Source: Brucellaceae bacterium | Lineage (GTDB): Bacteria; Pseudomonadota; Alphaproteobacteria; Rhizobiales; Rhizobiaceae | Assembly: GCA_020637775.1 (NCBI GenBank) | Contig: JACKJV010000004.1 | Span: 1 to 64,000 of the forward strand | Length of the DNA: 64,000 nucleotides | Direction: 5' to 3' | In this document: positions 60,421 to 64,000 of the stretch, piece by piece | Layout: every line of letters begins with the position of its first letter | Numbering within the stretch: position 1 is the first letter of the stretch | Program-made: the position numbers and the translations under genes | The notes under the pieces: generated by a model | What the model was told of the DNA's origin: nothing | Database searches by the model: none | Seen by the model: only the letters and a program-made list of their open reading frames with translations

Positions 60421-60834
60421 TCCTGGAAACGGGATTTGCTCCGCTTTATGCCGGAGTTCAAACCGGGTAGGAACACGGCTGCAAAGCTGTCCCACCTTGT
60501 CTGGAATGCTTGGTTCATGGCGATTGCAGACAAGCATGGGGATATCTTCCCTGGGCCAAGTCCGACTGTCGATAGAATGCGCGTGATTGTCCGCTTCGCT
60601 GGTCTGGGACTGCCAGGAATTCTGTGTCAGGGGCCGGTTGATCGTCATTCGGTGACGAACCGTTCCTGGAACGGGCTTTCCAACAGGGTCTTCGAAATCT
60701 ACGAAGCCATCGTCGATGCCGCCTGCGAAGCCTGGACCAGGCTCGCCGCACAGCCGCAAACCATCATGTCAATCGGGTTGCGCGATTAGGTACACATCGG
60801 TCAAACCAAATAACAGTTGGAATAAATCGAAATC
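60421..60834 (+). mobile_element. scraps of IS256 end and IS630 transposase
   Basis: From about 60604 the sequence GGGACTGCCAGGAATTCTG and the following ~70 bp match the end and 3' coding part of the IS256 element at 31602 (same CGTTCCTGGAAC), then switch near 60675 to ..FEIYEAIVDAACEAWTRLAA then QPQTIMSIGLRDW, the C-terminus of an IS630-type transposase, ending at 60789. The part 60421-60603 is an unassigned frame. It is layered IS debris, not mobile. Confidence 0.6.
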
Positions 60835-62346
60835 CTATTTCATTTGAGTCGCATTGCGTCGGGCAAATTGTACAACGCGCTCGAAGTTGCCGACTACCTG
60901 CGCCATGCTATCCACCTGGTCTTTGTCAGCGATATTGGGAAAGGCGGCGACTTCGTAGAGGAACGAGTCCAGCCATGGTGCTTCAGTCGGTAGCAAGACC
61001 TGGCCGTCGCCAATAAACAGGCTTGCACGGCCAAATCGCTCTATCTTTCCGGCGCTCGTTCGAGATTGCGTTGCCCCGGCAAGTTGGATGGGTTCGTCTG
61101 TACTGGTCGAGGATGTGATCAACCCATGATATTCGTTGCGAAGATCCTGATAGACGCCAATACCGCAACCGCGTTCATCGACAATGACCAAGGCCGGTTT
61201 GTCCTTGAGTATTTCGGCTTTTATGGCGGCCCTCACTTCAGGGACTTCCATCTTCACGCGCACAACACCAATAAGATAGAGCAGGTCCCGGCCGTCTTTG
61301 CCGCGGCATAGCCCCCATTTCGTGCAAACGCTGGCATTGCCATTGATCGTGGCGCCGAGATCCCACGAATGGATTATCAGTTCGAATTTTGGTGGCTTGC
61401 CGAGATCGAAGCGCCTGAAATGGTCAATACGCAACATGCCGGATCCGCCGGCGGTGGGCTGCTGCTGATACTGCCCTTCCCAAACATGTCTCGGCAGGCT
61501 CATTCTGAGTTTTTCTGCCTCCGCCGCAGACATGCGGGAGGGGTTCAAGACGTCGCCTGGCGAACGAGCGTACAGTTTCCGACCGTTCAAGGCGTAGCGT
61601 TTCTCTTTGGCTCCAGCCACCAGGGGGAGTGTCAGGATTCTATCTGCATCCTTGGAAAGAGTTGCTGACAAATCGTCCGGCGCCAAACGATGCATGACCA
61701 GAATAAGGGCACCTTTGAGCGGATCGTTGAAGCGGGTCATGACGGAACTGGCGACCCATTGTCGAACCGCTTCCTTGGCCCGCTCTGAATTTGCATCTGC
61801 AGGTTGGATTGGGTCATCAATGATGATCTCGTCAGCGCCAAAGCCGGTGATGTCGCTGCCGATGGACGTTGCATAACGGTGGCCGCCCTTGGTCGTGCGA
61901 ATGTGATCGACGGCTTTCTTGTCGAGGACCGTTCCTGGAAATATCCGCCTGTAGAGCGGCGAGGTCATGAGTTTGCGCGCAAGCGCGGAGTGATCATGTG
62001 CCAGGTCGTCGCCATAGGAGATGGTGATGAACTTGGCCGTTGGATCGACGCCCAAGCGCCATGCCACGTACATGATCGAAACGACCATCGATTTCATATG
62101 CCGTGGCGGCAGGTTGATCACGACGCGTCGCCATTTCCCTTGCGAGACCCTGATCATCGTCTGTGCCAGGAGCTCCAGGTAGGGGGCAAAGTCGAGACGC
62201 TTTCCGGGATGAAGCACCGGAAATGCCAGCTCGATGAAGACCCAGAAATCGATACGAGCAAGTTCCATCAGTTCCGATTCGGAAAGCGGTTGGTATGTGG
62301 GCGCTTGCTCCACCAACTCCGCTACGTCTTCTTTTTCGGAGATCAT
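60835..62346 (-). CDS. phage terminase large subunit
   Basis: A 503-residue TerL-type protein. The ATPase has a Walker A-like NLPPRHMKSMVVS (family usual PPRHGKS, here Met in place of Gly), and Walker B EIIIDDPI. The nuclease domain shows SWDLGATINGNASV, ALVIVDERGCGIGVYQDL and KDQVDSMAQV. TerL packages phage DNA into heads. It overlaps the DUF5681 gene, a common neighbour. No capsid or portal genes are in the window, so this is a packaging fragment or small gene-transfer-like relic. Confidence 0.9.
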   Translation of the reverse strand: MISEKEDVAELVEQAPTYQPLSESELMELARIDFWVFIELAFPVLHPGKRLDFAPYLELLAQTMIRVSQGKWRRVVINLPPRHMKSMVVSIMYVAWRLGVDPTAKFITISYGDDLAHDHSALARKLMTSPLYRRIFPGTVLDKKAVDHIRTTKGGHRYATSIGSDITGFGADEIIIDDPIQPADANSERAKEAVRQWVASSVMTRFNDPLKGALILVMHRLAPDDLSATLSKDADRILTLPLVAGAKEKRYALNGRKLYARSPGDVLNPSRMSAAEAEKLRMSLPRHVWEGQYQQQPTAGGSGMLRIDHFRRFDLGKPPKFELIIHSWDLGATINGNASVCTKWGLCRGKDGRDLLYLIGVVRVKMEVPEVRAAIKAEILKDKPALVIVDERGCGIGVYQDLRNEYHGLITSSTSTDEPIQLAGATQSRTSAGKIERFGRASLFIGDGQVLLPTEAPWLDSFLYEVAAFPNIADKDQVDSMAQVVGNFERVVQFARRNATQMK

Positions 62347-62762
62347 GACTTGCCCTCGATATCGGGCGGCCGGCGTTCAAAGCGTGCCAGAATACGTTGA
62401 ATGGCTTCCTCATCCGACATCACCCCGAGATTCGACGTTTCCTCTTCGTCAGGTGTTCCTGCTTGTCCCTTGAATGTTAGCAGCAGCCTTATGGCGCTCA
62501 GATTGCCTTCCAGTGCCATTTGAAAGACCCGACGAACAAGCGCTTCCAGTTTCGTCACTTGTACCACTTCGGAGCCTTGTTTCAGTTTCACGAAGCGCCG
62601 CGCTTCCCGAGCAAGAATGTCCTCAAATGTTGGCACGCCTTTCGGCCGCCCGCGCGGATTGCCGGATTGCCCAGGCTTGAACTGATGCTCCTTGGGCGGT
62701 CGACCATATCCAACATCGCCGCCGTTGGTCGGCTTTCGAGGCCCTTTAGTCTTTTTCGCCAT
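62343..62762 (-). CDS. DUF5681 domain-containing protein
   Basis: A 139-residue protein with the DUF5681 signature GYGRPPKEHQFKPGQSGNPRGRPKG, often at the start of phage packaging modules just upstream of TerL. A basic N-terminus suggests DNA contact; a small-terminase role has been suggested for such genes by position, but is unproven. Its ATG at 62762 lies inside the methylase end and its stop overlaps terL. Confidence 0.85.
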   Translation of the reverse strand: MAKKTKGPRKPTNGGDVGYGRPPKEHQFKPGQSGNPRGRPKGVPTFEDILAREARRFVKLKQGSEVVQVTKLEALVRRVFQMALEGNLSAIRLLLTFKGQAGTPDEEETSNLGVMSDEEAIQRILARFERRPPDIEGKS

Positions 62763-63470
62763 TGTCCCGTTCCTCACAATTGTCTTCCTGCCGGCGGCGT
62801 TCAGCAACTTCAAGAAATGTCTCACCCGAGCCGGCAAGGACCGCTGACTTGCCGCTCAGCTCCTGCCATCGTTGGATTGTCACGTCGCAGTATCGGCCTT
62901 CGATCTCGATTGCGCGGCAAGACCGGCCGGTCATTTCGGCTGCGAGTAGGGTCGAGCCGGACCCGACAAAGGGATCGAGTACCAGGTCCCCGCGCTCGGT
63001 CACGTCGAGCAAAGCGTCTTCGAGAAGAGCCCGGGGCTTGACAGTCGGATGAACGGAAAGGCCTTCTCGCGCGTCAGACCCAAGTGTGGTTGCGCCGGCA
63101 TAGGACCAGACATTGGATCGCCACCGACCATGCCGGCCAAGTTCGACATTGTTGACATGCTTTGCCGACCCCCTCTTGAAGATGGGGAGGAGCTCATGGG
63201 CTGACCTCCAGAGGCTGCCCTGTCCGGCGTTGGGTTTCGACCAGACAATGATGTTAACAAGGTCAAGCCCCAGTTCCCGGCCGCAAGCGAGAACGAGTTC
63301 GACGCTCCGCCAGTCGATGAATGTGCCCAGCAAACCACCGTCCATCAGGTAGCCCAGGGCATTCTCCATCCAGCGCCGATTGAACTCCGCAAACTCCTGC
63401 GTGCTCAGTTCGCCGTGGGCCATGGCGAATTCGCGATGATGATGCTGACCGGTGACGTGCCCTTTGATGG
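62746..63470 (-). pseudogene. phage-type DNA methyltransferase cut by IS copy C
   Basis: The C-terminal ~240 residues of an N4/N6 adenine or cytosine methylase. The SAM-binding motif LDPFVGSGSTLLAAE and SVHPTVKPRALLEDAL are present. The frame begins TIKGHVTGQHHHREFAMAHGE right at the IS end; in relatives a DPPYN catalytic motif directly precedes this point, so the IS removed the catalytic motif and the N-terminal part. Any protein started in the IS would lack DPPY and be inactive. Confidence 0.85.
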
Positions 63471-64000
63471 TGTCCGTAGTCAGGGATTTTGGGACCACTG
63501 GCGCCGTGAGTTAACGGAGGCTCTGGTCCATCAGGGTTTTCATTCTAGGCGGCCGCTTCTCGGTGAAGCAAGCGGCGTTGTCTGATGGTTTCGCGTTTGA
63601 TCCTTTCCCTTTCGATCATGATGAGGTTGCCACGCCCGAAGTAGACGTCGGCAGGGGTTAGATTGCCGAGGCTCTCATGGTAGCGGCGGTGATTGTAATG
63701 CTCGACGAAGGCCGCGATCTGTCGTTCGAGATCGCCGGGCAGGAAGTAGTTCTCGAGCAGGATGCGGTTCTTCAAAGTCTGGTGCCAGCGCTCGATCTTA
63801 CCCTGGGTCTGGGGATGACATGGCGCACCGCGGATGTGATCCATGCCCTTTTCCGATAGCCATGCGGCGAGGTCGGACGAGACGTAGGACGGGCCGTTGT
63901 CGGAGAGCAGCCGTGGTCGGGGCACCACCGTGGCGCTGTTGCAGCCGGAAGCCTGCAACGCCATGGTCAGTGTGTCGGTGACATCCCCGGCCTTCATCGT
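63471..64000 (-). mobile_element. IS3-like insertion sequence, copy C (runs off the window)
   Basis: Begins TGTCCGTAGTCAGG at 63471, the same terminus and orientation as copy B, and matches it to the end of the window. Only the orfB 3' end is covered. The equivalent of the intron site (about 86 bp beyond the window) is not reached, so whether this copy also carries the intron cannot be seen. Confidence 0.9.
63545..64000 (-). CDS. IS3-family transposase OrfB, copy C (partial)
   Basis: The C-terminal ~150 residues of OrfB with LLSDNGPSYVS and QGKIERWHQ, identical in translation to copies A and B. The start lies beyond the right edge. It carries the second Asp and the Glu of the catalytic triad. 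Confidence 0.92.
   Translation of the reverse strand, partial: TMKAGDVTDTLTMALQASGCNSATVVPRPRLLSDNGPSYVSSDLAAWLSEKGMDHIRGAPCHPQTQGKIERWHQTLKNRILLENYFLPGDLERQIAAFVEHYNHRRYHESLGNLTPADVYFGRGNLIMIERERIKRETIRQRRLLHREAAA

Noticed and set aside
1..64000. CRISPR arrays, rRNA or tRNA genes
   Set aside because: I saw no regularly spaced short repeats and no recognisable rRNA or tRNA sequence; a dedicated scan could still find a tRNA that I missed.

Overview
The window reads as GC-rich alphaproteobacterial DNA, most likely Rhizobiales. The evidence is gene content (HutF-type histidine catabolism, DUF6522, DUF2189, DUF3489 and DUF5681 proteins, a cbb3 oxidase with a GTG-started ccoQ, IS families common in that order) and codon use; no rRNA or tRNA was seen to confirm it. 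Heavy IS load and a phage fragment suggest an accessory island or megaplasmid segment.

Layout. (1) 0-2.7 kb: debris of an amide/hydantoin-type catabolic cluster with two diverged Asp/Glu/hydantoin racemase paralogues, an M24 peptidase-like enzyme and a chimeric HyuB/alcohol-dehydrogenase stub. (2) 3-13 kb: two inverted copies of one 1513-bp IS3-like element (A, B) flank a DUF3489 gene, a nitrilase, an integrase stub and a CadC/TPR regulator. Copy B carries a complete 2256-bp group II intron. (3) 13.5-30.3 kb: an IclR regulator faces a long one-directional cluster: SCP2-like protein, alpha/beta hydrolase, metallo-beta-lactamase-fold hydrolase, ribose-type ABC importer (binding protein, ATPase, two unlike permeases), a proteorhodopsin-like seven-helix protein whose retinal lysine is an arginine, a flotillin-like SPFH protein, a four-helix membrane protein, a sodium:solute symporter, an iron alcohol dehydrogenase and an aldehyde dehydrogenase. 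This looks like uptake and oxidation of an unidentified ester, lactone or alcohol, with an unusual membrane module in the middle. The lysine-less opsin is the most striking item in the window.

(4) 30.3-36 kb: an IS graveyard. IS21 remnant, then an ISL3 element with an 8-bp target duplication that is itself split by an IS256 element with a 9-bp target duplication, then a degraded IS3/IS30 mosaic. (5) 36.4-39.7 kb: two Rnk-like proteins, a D-amino-acid dehydrogenase and a 5-formyl-THF cyclo-ligase. (6) 39.7-48 kb: a divergent nitrosative-stress/respiration region. Leftward: truncated globin, hemerythrin protein (frameshifted), AhpD-like protein, DUF488 protein, nitronate monooxygenase, cyclo-ligase. 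Rightward: NsrR-like Rrf2 regulator, ccoNOQP, small membrane proteins, DUF2189, CcoS, DUF6522. A palindrome sits between the two. (7) 48-60.4 kb: a LysR regulator, two small genes, then hutC-hutF facing hutI-hutH-hutG-hutU, followed by a DctPQM-type TRAP importer in the same direction. A perfect 9-2-9 palindrome overlaps the hut promoter. (8) 60.4-64 kb: IS630/IS256 scraps, a phage packaging fragment (TerL, DUF5681, DNA methylase) and a third copy (C) of the IS3-like element that cuts the methylase and runs off the window.

Copies B and C share one orientation and bracket about 50 kb, so the whole catabolic/respiratory block could be deleted or mobilised by recombination between them.
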